NCBI RefSeq assembly: GCF_016031625.1
Contig: NZ_JACCHP010000031.1
Span: forward strand, 1 to 58,926
Origin: Bradyrhizobium agreste
Lineage (GTDB): Bacteria > Pseudomonadota > Alphaproteobacteria > Rhizobiales > Xanthobacteraceae
Length of the DNA: 58,926 bases
Direction of reading: 5' to 3'
This document shows, one piece after another, positions 15,786-25,314 of the stretch (the stretch's first letter is position 1; each line of letters begins with the position of its first letter). The position numbers were made by a program, and so were the translations under genes. Below the pieces are notes generated by a model. The model was not told the origin of the DNA, did not search any database, and was given only the letters and a program-made list of their open reading frames with translations.

Positions 15786-17339
15786 ATGAAGCGTATTGGC
15801 ATCGATGTCGGCGGCACCAACACGGACGCCGTGCTGATCGTCGACGAGAAGGTCGTTCATTCCGTCAAGCGGCCGACCACGGCCGACGTGACCTCGGGTA
15901 TCCTGGACGCGCTTAGGGCGTTGCGCGCCGAGCCGTCCGCCGCGGTGAAGGTCGATGCGGTCGTGATCGGCACCACGCATTTCATCAACGCGGTGGTGCA
16001 GCGCCGCCACGTACAGAAGATCGGGGCGATCCGGATCGGCATGCCCGCCAGCGCCTCGCTGCCGCCGTTCTGCGACTGGCCGGCGGACCTCGCCAGCCCC
16101 GTTAACGGCGAGATCTTCATGCTGGAAGGCGGCCATGACTACGACGGCCGCCCGTTCATGCCGCTCGACATCGCGGGCCTCAAGAACGCCGCGCGAAAGA
16201 TCAAGGATGAAGGCCTGCGCTCGGTCGCGGTGTGCTCGAGCTTCTCCCCGCTCGATCCCTCCTGCGAGACCACCGCGCGCGAGATCCTCGCGGACATCTG
16301 CCCTGACGTCGCGGTGACGCTGTCGCATGACCTCGGCCGCATAGGCCTGCTCGAGCGCGAGAACGCCGCGCTGCTCAATGCTTCGCTGCACGACCTCGCC
16401 GTCAGCACCGTCGCGGCGTTCCGCAAGGCGATCGCCGACAGCGGCATCGACGCGCCGCTGTTTCTGACCCAGAACGACGGCACCGTGATGCAGGCCGAGA
16501 TCGCCATCGCCTTCCCGGTGATGAGCTTCGCCTCCGGCGCCACCAACTCCATGCGCGGTGCCGCCCATCTCTCCGGCCTCGACGACGCCATGGTCGTCGA
16601 CGTCGGCGGCACCACTTCCGATATCGGCCAGCTGCGTCACGGTTTCCCGCGTGAAGCCAATGCCGTGGTCGAGGTCGGCGGCGTGCGCACGCTGTTCCGT
16701 ATGCCCGACCTGCTCTCGATCGGGCTCGGCGGCGGCAGCCATGTCGACGAGGACCCGCTCCGCGTCGGCCCGCTCAGCGTCAGCTACCGCCTGACGTCGG
16801 ATGCGCTGGTGTTCGGCGGCTCGCGCCTCACCGCCACCGACATCGCCGTCGCGGCCGGCCTGATCGATATCGGCGACCGTTCGCGCGTCGCTAACTTGCC
16901 GAAGCGCCTGATCGAGGCCGCGCTGCGCGACGCCTGGCGCAAGCTGGAGGAAGACATCGACCGCATGAAGACAGAGGCCGGCGACGTGCCGCTGCTCGCG
17001 GTCGGCGGCGGCGCCTTCCTGGTGCCGGATCGCCTGCCTGGCATTTCCGAGATCGTGCGCGTGCCGTATGGCGACTGCGCCAATGCGGTAGGCGCCGCGA
17101 TCGCGCAGGTCTCGGGCGAAGCCGATCAGGTGTTCCGCGACCTCAGCCGCGAGGACGCGATCGCAGCCGCGCGCGACATCGCAGCCGATCGCGCCGTGCA
17201 GGCCGGCGCTGCTCGCGACAGCCTCAAGACCGTCGACGTCGAGGACATGCCGATCGCCTACCTGCCCGGCAACGCGCTGCGGGTGCGCGTCCGTGTTGCA
17301 GGTGCGATTGCCGATCCGGATCTGCCCGCGGCGGCCTAG
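15786..17339 (+). CDS. Hydantoinase/oxoprolinase-family ATPase (HyuA-like, short form)
   Basis: A 517-residue member of the acetate/sugar-kinase-fold HyuA family, which couples ATP hydrolysis to opening of cyclic amides. Phosphate-binding loops are GIDVGGTNTDAV at the N-terminus and VVDVGGTTSDIG in the C-terminal half, followed by SIGLGGGSHVDEDPLRVGP. It is shorter than classical HyuA (about 690 residues) and lacks a HyuB partner here; short forms pair with DUF917, as in this operon. ATG at 15786 lies 6 nt after the DUF917 stop. It is the last gene of the operon. The substrate is unknown. Confidence 0.92.
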   Translation: MKRIGIDVGGTNTDAVLIVDEKVVHSVKRPTTADVTSGILDALRALRAEPSAAVKVDAVVIGTTHFINAVVQRRHVQKIGAIRIGMPASASLPPFCDWPADLASPVNGEIFMLEGGHDYDGRPFMPLDIAGLKNAARKIKDEGLRSVAVCSSFSPLDPSCETTAREILADICPDVAVTLSHDLGRIGLLERENAALLNASLHDLAVSTVAAFRKAIADSGIDAPLFLTQNDGTVMQAEIAIAFPVMSFASGATNSMRGAAHLSGLDDAMVVDVGGTTSDIGQLRHGFPREANAVVEVGGVRTLFRMPDLLSIGLGGGSHVDEDPLRVGPLSVSYRLTSDALVFGGSRLTATDIAVAAGLIDIGDRSRVANLPKRLIEAALRDAWRKLEEDIDRMKTEAGDVPLLAVGGGAFLVPDRLPGISEIVRVPYGDCANAVGAAIAQVSGEADQVFRDLSREDAIAAARDIAADRAVQAGAARDSLKTVDVEDMPIAYLPGNALRVRVRVAGAIADPDLPAAA

Positions 17340-17995
17340 CGGCCACGAGCGGATGATCGAGCGTGCTTATGTGTCGCGCATCCGCGCCACCCGGGCGAAA
17401 GCCAGCTGGTGACCGAGGTCCCGAAAAATTCGGCGTTGGCGCGCATGAAATCACGCTCGTGTTCAGGCAGTTCATCCTGCACGTAAATCGCCGGAAGGAC
17501 GGCGGGACGTCACATTGCCCAAGGACCGATCGCCAACACAGATCGAGCCCGATGAACAGTGGTCCACTCTGCGCCAAGAGCTGCCCGAGCTGCTGCGTCC
17601 GATCGCCGACTATGTGGTACAGATCTGGTTCAAGTGGTCGCTCGCAACTATCGTAGCCGCCGCCACGTAGACCCATGCACTCCTCAAAGTTGCCATGATG
17701 CGTGGAAGCAGACCTCTGCTACATGCCAACATGCGGCAATCCGTCCGCCGCTCGCATGGGCTTCGCATGATTGCGCGAAGACGGAAAGTTGACGAGATCG
17801 AGGTAAATGATACGTTTGAACCGCCCGGTTTAGCCATCGAACCAGGCGCGAGAATAAAGGCGAGGGGTTCGGCCCCATCGTGTCACTCGGGTCTTACCCC
17901 TCATACATCGCACGTGGATCGGGGCGGCTCTGTAGAGGATGACACGGCGGACCGGGCAAGCCCTATTCGGCTCGGCCGCGGCATGGTTTACCGGC
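17340..17995. other. Intergenic region with possible gene fragments
   Basis: About 650 bases between the operon end and the large kinase. On the minus strand from 17509 down to a stop at 17336 the frame reads PAVLPAIYVQDELPEHERDF then MRANAEFFGTSVTSW, which looks like real protein but has no good start and no partner; probably a fragment. The final 280 bases before the kinase have lower GC and presumably carry its promoter. I could not place confident -35/-10 boxes. Confidence 0.4.
17515..17670 (+). CDS. Possible small protein with hydrophobic C-terminus
   Basis: A 51-codon frame from a TTG reads LPKDRSPTQIEPDEQWSTLR, then QELPELLRPIADYVVQIWFK and WSLATIVAAAT. The charged first half and hydrophobic end could be a small membrane-associated protein. 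Against it: TTG start, no clear ribosome binding site, and no neighbour with which it would be translated. It may be the tail of a lost gene. I do not recognise a family. Confidence 0.2.
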   Translation: MPKDRSPTQIEPDEQWSTLRQELPELLRPIADYVVQIWFKWSLATIVAAAT

Positions 17996-20900
17996 ATGAA
18001 CCTTTCATCATTTATGGGCCCTGGCCGGGCTCACGGTCCGCAGGTTCTGTGCGACGAGGAAGGGATTCGCCTGTGCCGAACCCGCCGCGAAAGCATTGAC
18101 GGTGAGCGACAGGTTGTGTTGGCCGTCGTTCCGGCGGCGGAACATCCAACGCAGCACAGCCTTGATCGGCTCGCACACGAATTTGCGCTGAAGGGTGAAC
18201 TGGACAGTGCCTGGGCGGCGAAGCCGCTGGAGCTTGTGCAAAATCGCAGCCGCACCATTCTTGTGCTCGAAGATGTCGGTGGCGAGCCGCTCACCTGGCT
18301 GATGGACGCTCCCATGGAGATGGTGAGCTTCCTGCGCCTGGCGATCCAGATTGCCGCGGCCCTGAGCAAGGTTCACCAGCGCGGTCTGGTTCACAAGGAT
18401 ATCAAACCAGCAAATATCCTGGTCAACCGCAGCAACGGCAGCGTGCACCTCACCGGCTTCGGCATCGCGTCGCGCCGTTTACGCGAACGGCAGTCCCCGG
18501 CCCCGCCCGAGTCGATCGCCGGCACATTCGCTTACATGTCGCCCGAGCAGACCGGGCGCATGAACCGCTCGATCGACTCCCGAAGTGACCTGTACTCACT
18601 CGGCGTCACGCTTTACCAGATGGTCACCGGCTCGCTTCCATTCACCGCTTCCGATCCGATGGAGTGGGTGCACTGCCACGTCGCAAGACAGCCAGAGCCG
18701 CCGATCAAGCGATCCGGGAACATCCCCGCTGCGGTTTCCAGCCTCATCATGAAGCTGCTCGCCAAGATGGCCGAGGAGCGCTATCAGACTGCAGCCGGCG
18801 CTGAAAGGGATCTTCAGCACTGCCTTGCGGAGTGGGAGCTTCGACGGCACATCGACGACTTCCCGCTCGGCCAGCACGATACGCCCGACCGGCTGCTCGT
18901 TCCCGAGAAGTTGTACGGAAGAGCGCACGAAGGCGCGATGTTGCTCGCCTCGTTCGAGCGCATTGTCAAGAACGGCACGCCCGAGCTGGCGCTGGTCTCG
19001 GGATATTCCGGGATCGGAAAATCCTCTGTTGTCAACGAGCTCCATAAAGTGCTTGTGCCCTCGCGTGGGCTTTTTGCATCGGGCAAATTCGACCAGCACA
19101 AGCGCGACGTCCCTTACGGGGCGCTCACCAAGGCGCTCCAGACCCTCGTCCGGCCCCTCCTGGGCAAGAGCGAGACCGAGCTGAGCAAGTGGCGCCATGA
19201 TCTCCTGAGCGCGCTCGGTCCAACCGGACAGCTCGTCGTGGACCTGATCCCGGACCTGAGGGCCATCATCGGCGAACAACCACCTGTTCCCGAGCTGCCG
19301 CTCCAGCACGCGCAAAGCCGCTTTCACCGCGTGTTCGAGCAATTCATCGGTCTCTTTGCCCGATCCGAACATCCGCTGGTGCTGTTTCTCGATGATCTGC
19401 AATGGCTCGATATGGCGACGTTCGAGCTACTCGAGGATCTGCTGACCCGGTCGAATCTGAAGCATTTGATGCTGATCGGCGCCTATCGGGACAATGAGGT
19501 GGATTCCGCTCATCCCGTGATGCGCATGCGCGAGGCCATCAGGACACGGGGTGGACGGGTCGTGGAGATCACGCTCGCGCCGCTCGGCCGCAGGCATCTC
19601 GGCCAGTTGCTCGCGGACGCACTTCACTGCGAACGCCAGCACGCCGCCCCGCTGGTGCAGCTCGTGCATGAGAAAACCGGTGGCAACCCGTTCTTTGCCA
19701 TCCAGTTCATGTTTTCGCTGGTCGAGGAAGGACTGCTCGCGTTCGACCATGATGCAGCGCACTGGTCCTGGGATCTCGATCGGATCCACGCCAAGCGATA
19801 CACCGACAACGTCATCGACCTCATGCTGGGCAAGCTCACCCGGCTTCCCGTCGCGACGCGCACGGCCTTGCAGCAGATGGCCTGTCTTGGGAATATCGCC
19901 GAGGTCGCGGTGCTTTCGATCGTCCTCAACACGTCAGATGAGCAGGTCCACGTAGACCTGTGGCCTGCCGTCCGCCAGGAATTCGTGGAGCCTCAGGCCG
20001 GCGCCTATCGGTTCGTCCACGACCGCTTCCAGGAGGCGGCCTACGCACTGATTCCGGAGAAAGAACGGGCTGCGGCCCACCTGCGCATTGGCCGACTGTT
20101 CGCGGCCCGAACCCCATCGGAAGCAATCGAGGAAAATGTCTTCGAGATCGTGAGCCAACTCAACCGCGGCGCAGCCTTGATCACCGCGGGCGACGAGCGC
20201 GTGAAGCTGGCGGAACTGAACCTGTTGGCCGGCCGGCGCGCCAAGGCGGCGCCCGCCTTTGCCATGGCACTCGCTCACTTCGCCGCCGGGGAGGCCATGC
20301 TCCCGGAGGATCGCTGGGAGCAGCATTACGCGCTTAGCTTTGCCCTGGCGCTACAGCGGGCCGAATGCGAGTTCGTCGCTGGTGAGCAGGCAGCGGCGAA
20401 AATCCGCCTTGCCGAGCTGGCGAGCCGCGCAGCCACTCTGCCTGATCTCGCAGCCGTCACGCGGCTCCGCATGGAGCCCAGCGATCGCGACATCGAAATT
20501 GCTCTCGACTATTTGCGGCGCGTCGGCATCGCCTGGTCCGCACATCCCTCATCGGAGGAGGTCGGGCGGGAATACGAGCGAATGTGGCGACAGATCGGTG
20601 AGCGTCCGATCGAGGCCCTTCTCGACCTGCCCCGGATGGCCGATCCGGTCGCACGCGGAACGATGGACGTTCTCACGGTCCTGGTCTCACCCGCCTGGTT
20701 CATCGACGAGCGGTTGCGCCGTCTCATCATCGGACGGATGGCCAATCTGAGCATGGAATACGGCAACTCCGACGCCTCCTGCCTCGCCTACATCGTGCTC
20801 GGCACCGTGCTTGGCCCTGACTTTGGCGACTATGCTGCGGGGTACCGCTTCGCCCAACTCGGCCTCGACCTCGTCGAACGACGGGGGCTGGATCGGTTCA

Positions 20901-23485
20901 AGGCTCGCGTCTATCTTGGCTTTGGCAGCTGGACGCGACATGTGAGGATGGGCCGCCCGTGGCTCCGGCGTGCCTTCGACGCCGCGCAGCAGGTCGGCGA
21001 CATCAACTACGCCAGCTTTACCCGTCACCATCTCTTGACACACCTTCTCGCCTGCGGAGATCCACTCGCCGACGTGCAGCGGGAGGCCGAGGCCGGGCTA
21101 GATTTCGCACGCCGGGCGCGCGTTGAGCTGGCGGCCGATCGAATTGCCGGACAGCTCCAGCTGATCCGGACACTGCGCGGACTCACCACGAAATTCGGCT
21201 GCTTTGATGATAACGAGTTCAACGAGCTTCAGTTTGAACGTCGGCTCGAGGCTGAGCCGCATCTGGAGCAGGCCGGCTTCTGGTACTGGGTGCGCAAGCT
21301 TCAGGCTCTGGTCCTCACCAACGACCCCGCTGCGATCGCGGCGGTGGCGCAGGGCGATCGGCTCCTGTGGACTTCGAAAGCCCTCTTCGACCGCGTCGAG
21401 TTTCACTTCTATGCTGCGCTGGCACAGGCTGCATTCGGCGAGGCCGCAGCGGCAAGCGAACGAGCCCCGCATCTCGATGACCTGGCTAGCCACCATCGCC
21501 AGCTTCAGCAATGGGCCGATATCTGCCCGGAGGATTTTGCTGACCGTGCCACTCTGATCTCGGCGGAGATTGCGCGCATCGAAGGGCGCGAACTCGATGC
21601 CATGCGCTTCTATGACCGCGCGATCGCCTCGGCGCGCGCTAGCGGATTTGTTCAGAATGAGGCGATCGCAAACGAACTTGCCGGACGCTTCTACGCAACG
21701 CGCGGTTTCGAGAAGATCGCCTATGCCTATCTACGCGATGCTCACTACGGATTTCTCCGCTGGGGAGCTGACGCCAAAGCAAGACAACTCGAACACCTGT
21801 ATCCTCACCTCCACGTTGCAGAGGAACCCAGGTCCGCGGTGAGCCTGACCGCCGGGCAAATGGACGTCACCACCGTGGTGAAGGCGTCTCAGGCCGTCTC
21901 CAGTGAAATCGAGCTGCCGAAGCTCATCGGAACACTGATGAAGATCGCTCTACAGAACGCAGGCGCTGATCGCGGCTTGCTGATACTGTCGCGACATGAT
22001 GACTTCTGGATCGAGGCGGAGGGCCAATCCAAAGGCGACGAGTTTGCGGTTGTGATGCACCGGACCCCCCTCTCAGCACCCGATTGCCCAGAGGCATTGC
22101 TGCGCTACGTCATTCGCTCGGAAAAGCCTCTCATCGTCGACGATGCGACGCAGCCTGATCCGCTTTACAGCGAAGAGTACGTCCATCGACGGCATCCCAG
22201 ATCGATCCTCTGCCTACCGCTCATCAAGCAAGCCAAGCTCATCGGGTTGCTGTATCTGGAGAACACACTGACGACCTACGCCTTCACGCCCGATCGTGTT
22301 GCGGTGCTTGATCTGCTGGCCGCTCAGGCGGCGATTTCTCTGGAGAACACTCTCCTCTACCGGGATCTTCAGGAGCGCGAGGCCCGCATCCGGCGTCTCG
22401 TCGATTCCAACATTATCGGAATACTGTTCTGGGAGCGCAGCGGCGATATCTCCTATGCAAACGATGCCTTCCTGGACATGACCGGATACTCCAGGCAGGA
22501 ACTGGTTTCGGGTGCGGTCCGCTGGAAGGACATGACCCCGGCGGAATACCGGAACGAAGACAGGCAGCGCATTGAACATCTCCGGTTGTGGGGGCAGATC
22601 GCGCCGCGCGAGAAGGAATTCTTGAGAAAGGACGGAAGCCGCGTTCCTGTTCTCATCGGCTCCGCCTCGCTGGCAGGATCCGATGACGAATGCGTCTCAT
22701 TCGTCCTTGACCTGACAGAACTCAAGCGGGCGGAAGCCGAAGCGCGCGAGAGCGAGCGGCGCTATCAGGGAATGCAGCTTGAGTTGGCGCACGCGAACCG
22801 GGTCGCTACTATGGGTCAGCTTACCTCTTCCATCGCCCATGAGGTCAACCAACCCATCTGCGCTATTGCCATCAACGCGGGTGCGGCGCTGAACTGGCTG
22901 GCTCGGAAGACGCCTGATATCGAGAAAGTGCGGTCATTGATATGTCAAATCGCCGACGACGCGCATCGCAGCGGTGAAGTGATTGGTCGGATTCGTGAAC
23001 TCTTCCAAAAAGCGCCGCCGCGAAAGGAGCGTGTGGATCTCAACGAGGTGATACGGGAAGTGCTCGTTCTAACCCATAGCGAAGCGCTGAAAACCGGCAC
23101 TTCGGTGAGGATAGAACTTGCGGAGACTTTGTCGCCGATCGAGGGGGACCGCGTGCAGTTGCAGCAGGTTTTGCTCAACCTGGTTGTCAACGCCATGCAG
23201 GCTATGGCCACTATCGAAGGGACAAGAGACGTTCTCATCACCACCGCCGCGACCGAGGCAAACGTGCTGGTCCGAGTCGCTGATTCCGGGCCAGGCCTCG
23301 ATCCAGAGACGCTCGGGCATGTTTTCGATCCATATTACACCACCAAACCTGACGGCTTGGGCATGGGACTTGCGATCTGCCGCTCAATCATTGAGGCCCA
23401 CAACGGACGCTTGTGGGCGAGCGACAACCAGGCTCGCGGAGCCGTGTTTCAGTTCACGTTGCCAGCTCAGCAGGAGCCGACCTGA
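17996..23485 (+). CDS. Trifunctional Ser/Thr-kinase-like / AAA-type ATPase / GAF-PAS sensor histidine kinase
   Basis: An 1829-residue cytoplasmic signalling protein with no membrane helix. Order: protein-kinase-like domain (HKDIKPANILV from residue 133; GFG at 154-156 where DFG is usual; GTFAYMSPEQTGRM), ATPase (Walker A GYSGIGKSS at 336, Walker B LFLDDLQWLD near 463), a long helical repeat region, GAF (about 1295-1440), PAS (about 1465-1575), then a FixL/NtrB-like core with SSIAHEVNQP (His1615), N box NLVVNAMQAM and G box GLGMGL. The metal-binding Asp of DFG is replaced by Gly, so Ser/Thr kinase activity is doubtful, whereas the histidine kinase looks complete. The frame opens at 17939, but family members begin MNLS, matching ATG 17996. 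No response regulator is adjacent, so the partner is elsewhere. Similar proteins are common in rhizobia and cyanobacteria; the signal is unknown. Confidence 0.92.
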   Translation: MNLSSFMGPGRAHGPQVLCDEEGIRLCRTRRESIDGERQVVLAVVPAAEHPTQHSLDRLAHEFALKGELDSAWAAKPLELVQNRSRTILVLEDVGGEPLTWLMDAPMEMVSFLRLAIQIAAALSKVHQRGLVHKDIKPANILVNRSNGSVHLTGFGIASRRLRERQSPAPPESIAGTFAYMSPEQTGRMNRSIDSRSDLYSLGVTLYQMVTGSLPFTASDPMEWVHCHVARQPEPPIKRSGNIPAAVSSLIMKLLAKMAEERYQTAAGAERDLQHCLAEWELRRHIDDFPLGQHDTPDRLLVPEKLYGRAHEGAMLLASFERIVKNGTPELALVSGYSGIGKSSVVNELHKVLVPSRGLFASGKFDQHKRDVPYGALTKALQTLVRPLLGKSETELSKWRHDLLSALGPTGQLVVDLIPDLRAIIGEQPPVPELPLQHAQSRFHRVFEQFIGLFARSEHPLVLFLDDLQWLDMATFELLEDLLTRSNLKHLMLIGAYRDNEVDSAHPVMRMREAIRTRGGRVVEITLAPLGRRHLGQLLADALHCERQHAAPLVQLVHEKTGGNPFFAIQFMFSLVEEGLLAFDHDAAHWSWDLDRIHAKRYTDNVIDLMLGKLTRLPVATRTALQQMACLGNIAEVAVLSIVLNTSDEQVHVDLWPAVRQEFVEPQAGAYRFVHDRFQEAAYALIPEKERAAAHLRIGRLFAARTPSEAIEENVFEIVSQLNRGAALITAGDERVKLAELNLLAGRRAKAAPAFAMALAHFAAGEAMLPEDRWEQHYALSFALALQRAECEFVAGEQAAAKIRLAELASRAATLPDLAAVTRLRMEPSDRDIEIALDYLRRVGIAWSAHPSSEEVGREYERMWRQIGERPIEALLDLPRMADPVARGTMDVLTVLVSPAWFIDERLRRLIIGRMANLSMEYGNSDASCLAYIVLGTVLGPDFGDYAAGYRFAQLGLDLVERRGLDRFKARVYLGFGSWTRHVRMGRPWLRRAFDAAQQVGDINYASFTRHHLLTHLLACGDPLADVQREAEAGLDFARRARVELAADRIAGQLQLIRTLRGLTTKFGCFDDNEFNELQFERRLEAEPHLEQAGFWYWVRKLQALVLTNDPAAIAAVAQGDRLLWTSKALFDRVEFHFYAALAQAAFGEAAAASERAPHLDDLASHHRQLQQWADICPEDFADRATLISAEIARIEGRELDAMRFYDRAIASARASGFVQNEAIANELAGRFYATRGFEKIAYAYLRDAHYGFLRWGADAKARQLEHLYPHLHVAEEPRSAVSLTAGQMDVTTVVKASQAVSSEIELPKLIGTLMKIALQNAGADRGLLILSRHDDFWIEAEGQSKGDEFAVVMHRTPLSAPDCPEALLRYVIRSEKPLIVDDATQPDPLYSEEYVHRRHPRSILCLPLIKQAKLIGLLYLENTLTTYAFTPDRVAVLDLLAAQAAISLENTLLYRDLQEREARIRRLVDSNIIGILFWERSGDISYANDAFLDMTGYSRQELVSGAVRWKDMTPAEYRNEDRQRIEHLRLWGQIAPREKEFLRKDGSRVPVLIGSASLAGSDDECVSFVLDLTELKRAEAEARESERRYQGMQLELAHANRVATMGQLTSSIAHEVNQPICAIAINAGAALNWLARKTPDIEKVRSLICQIADDAHRSGEVIGRIRELFQKAPPRKERVDLNEVIREVLVLTHSEALKTGTSVRIELAETLSPIEGDRVQLQQVLLNLVVNAMQAMATIEGTRDVLITTAATEANVLVRVADSGPGLDPETLGHVFDPYYTTKPDGLGMGLAICRSIIEAHNGRLWASDNQARGAVFQFTLPAQQEPT

Positions 23486-23660
23486 AGCGGGTCTCGTGGC
23501 ACAGCAACCCGGTCGAAAGTGAATTCATGGGCATCTACCCGGCTTAAGCGGCGATGTCATTCTCATCCCTAGCCCTCGCCTCCGCTCCATCTGTCATGAG
23601 CTAGGCGGGTCCCTCTCGGTTCCGATTTGCTGTCGAAGTTGGGCGTTTCCTCAGTCTAAG

Positions 23661-23692
23661 GGCAGCAGGTCTGTAACTAGGATCTGCTGTCC
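23661..23692 (-). terminator. Hairpin after the GH51 gene, possible terminator
   Basis: GGCAGCAGGTC (23661-23671) and GATCTGCTGTCC (23681-23692) pair with one G-T wobble around a 9-nt loop, directly beyond the stop of the minus-strand GH51 gene. There is no T tract. Confidence 0.4.
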
Positions 23693-23693
23693 G

Positions 23694-25238
23694 TCAGTGC
23701 ACCGACAAATGAATCACGTTCCATGACGCCGGGCCTAGATGCGCTCGTAGCAGGCCACCTTCGATGGTCCCCTCCTGCAGCGGCGCCGGCTTCACCCGCT
23801 CCGGCGTGTCCTTCGTATTTGTCGCATGGAGATCATCGTGGCGCAATTCAATCGCCTGGGAAACAGCGAAACGGCCAAAACCGCGTGCCTCGACATTGAC
23901 CTGCATATCCCGCTTCAGGTCTCGGTTAAGTAAAAAAATCGAAAGACCGCCGCCCTCTCCTGCAACTGCCGCGACCTTCAAATAAGGCACGTTGGACACC
24001 GGGAAGGTTAGCTCCTGCACACCTCGAGGATCATAGTAGGACGAATCGTAACTGTCCGACTCAACCTGCGTGCGCAGGACCTTGCCGCGGCCGAAGCGGC
24101 TCATATGCGCGAAAGGAAAGAAGATGGTCTGGCGCCACGCTCCTCCGCCCGTCTCGGTCATGATCGGCGCGATGACGTTGACGAGTTGCGCAAGGCAAGC
24201 GACCTTCACCCGATCGGCATGATTGAGCAAGGAAATGCAGGCGCCGCCGAAGGCGAGCGCATCTTCCATCGTATAGATTTCCTCGAGAATCGGCGGTGCC
24301 ACCGGCCAGCCTTCCTTCACCCGGTCGGCCCGGCTGCGACGCGTGCGATACCAGACGTTCCATTCGTCGAAGCTCAGCATGAGACGCTTGTTGGAACGCC
24401 GCTTGGCCGCAACCGCATCAGCCAAGGCGACGACCTCCTCTATGAAGCTGTCCATCAAGTCGGGACTTGCGAGAAACGATGCTGTGTCCTGCCTGTAATT
24501 GTTGAGATAGGTATGGAGCGAAACGTAGTCGACATGATCGAAGGTGTGCTCGAGGACCGTATCTTCCCACTGGCCGAATGTCGGCATGTTGCGCCCCGAC
24601 GAACCGCACGCAGCAAGCTCGATGGTCGGATCCACCCAGCGCATCATCTTGGCCGCTTCGCTGGCGATCGCACCGTAGGCGGCGGCGCTCTTGTGCTCCA
24701 TCTGCCAAGGTCCGTCCATCTCGTTGCCGAGGCACCATAGCTTGATGTCATGCGGCTTGTCCCAGCCGTGCTTGCGGCGCAGCTCCGACCAGGCCGTTCC
24801 GCCAGGATGGTTGCAGTATTCGACCAGGCTGCGCGCTGCATCGCCGCCGCGGGTGCCGAGATTGACCGCCATCATCGGCGCGACATCCGCAGCCCGGCAC
24901 CAGTCCATGAATTCATTGGTGCCAAAACTGTTCGGCTCCGTGCTGAACCAGGCAAGGTCCAGGCGCGCCGGCCTCGCCGCCAGCGGCCCGACGCCGTCCT
25001 CCCAATTGTATCCCGAGACGAAGTTGCCGCCGGGGTATCGAATGAGCGTCGGGCCGAGCTCCTTCACCAGCGCCAGCACATCCTTGCGAAAGCCCTTCTC
25101 GTCCGCGGTCGGATGGCCAGGCTCGTAGATGCCGCCATAGACGCACCGGCCCAAATGCTCGATGAACGCACCGAACAGGCGAGGATCGGTATGACCGATG
25201 GCAAAGTCGCGGTCGATCAGAACTCTTGCTTTCCTCAT
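23694..25238 (-). CDS. Alpha-L-arabinofuranosidase, GH51
   Basis: A 514-residue cytoplasmic glycoside hydrolase that releases terminal arabinofuranose from arabino-oligosaccharides. GH51 landmarks: IDPRLFGAFIEHLGRCVYGG-type N-terminus (here HTDPRLFGAFIEHLGRCVYG), LIRYPGGNFVSGYNWEDG, acid/base Glu173 in LGNEMDGPWQ and nucleophile Glu292 in SFDEWNVWY; the C-terminal beta domain includes VSNVPYLKVAAV. There is no signal peptide, so its substrates must be imported, consistent with being last in an operon for an oligopeptide/oligosaccharide-type ABC importer. ATG at 25238 with GAGAGAAG upstream. The gap of 76 bp to the ATPase gene is compatible with co-transcription. Confidence 0.95.
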   Translation of the reverse strand: MRKARVLIDRDFAIGHTDPRLFGAFIEHLGRCVYGGIYEPGHPTADEKGFRKDVLALVKELGPTLIRYPGGNFVSGYNWEDGVGPLAARPARLDLAWFSTEPNSFGTNEFMDWCRAADVAPMMAVNLGTRGGDAARSLVEYCNHPGGTAWSELRRKHGWDKPHDIKLWCLGNEMDGPWQMEHKSAAAYGAIASEAAKMMRWVDPTIELAACGSSGRNMPTFGQWEDTVLEHTFDHVDYVSLHTYLNNYRQDTASFLASPDLMDSFIEEVVALADAVAAKRRSNKRLMLSFDEWNVWYRTRRSRADRVKEGWPVAPPILEEIYTMEDALAFGGACISLLNHADRVKVACLAQLVNVIAPIMTETGGGAWRQTIFFPFAHMSRFGRGKVLRTQVESDSYDSSYYDPRGVQELTFPVSNVPYLKVAAVAGEGGGLSIFLLNRDLKRDMQVNVEARGFGRFAVSQAIELRHDDLHATNTKDTPERVKPAPLQEGTIEGGLLRAHLGPASWNVIHLSVH

Positions 25239-25314
25239 GCTCTTCTCTCGGGTTCCCCGGGGCTGGTGAGATAGTTCATGCTAGGTATGTCGGCCGCGGC
25301 TGGGGAGCCTCAGG

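Noticed and set aside
14610..16742. Long minus-strand open frame of 710 codons
   Set aside because: Antisense to the DUF917 and HyuA-like genes, which have clear family motifs; the high GC makes long shadow frames common. Composition (His, Asp, Ala, Arg rich) is typical of antisense translation.
17939..17995. Upstream start of the large kinase at 17939
   Set aside because: The extra 19 residues do not look like the family's N-terminus and GAGG abuts the ATG with no spacing; ATG 17996 gives the usual MNLS start. Still possible.
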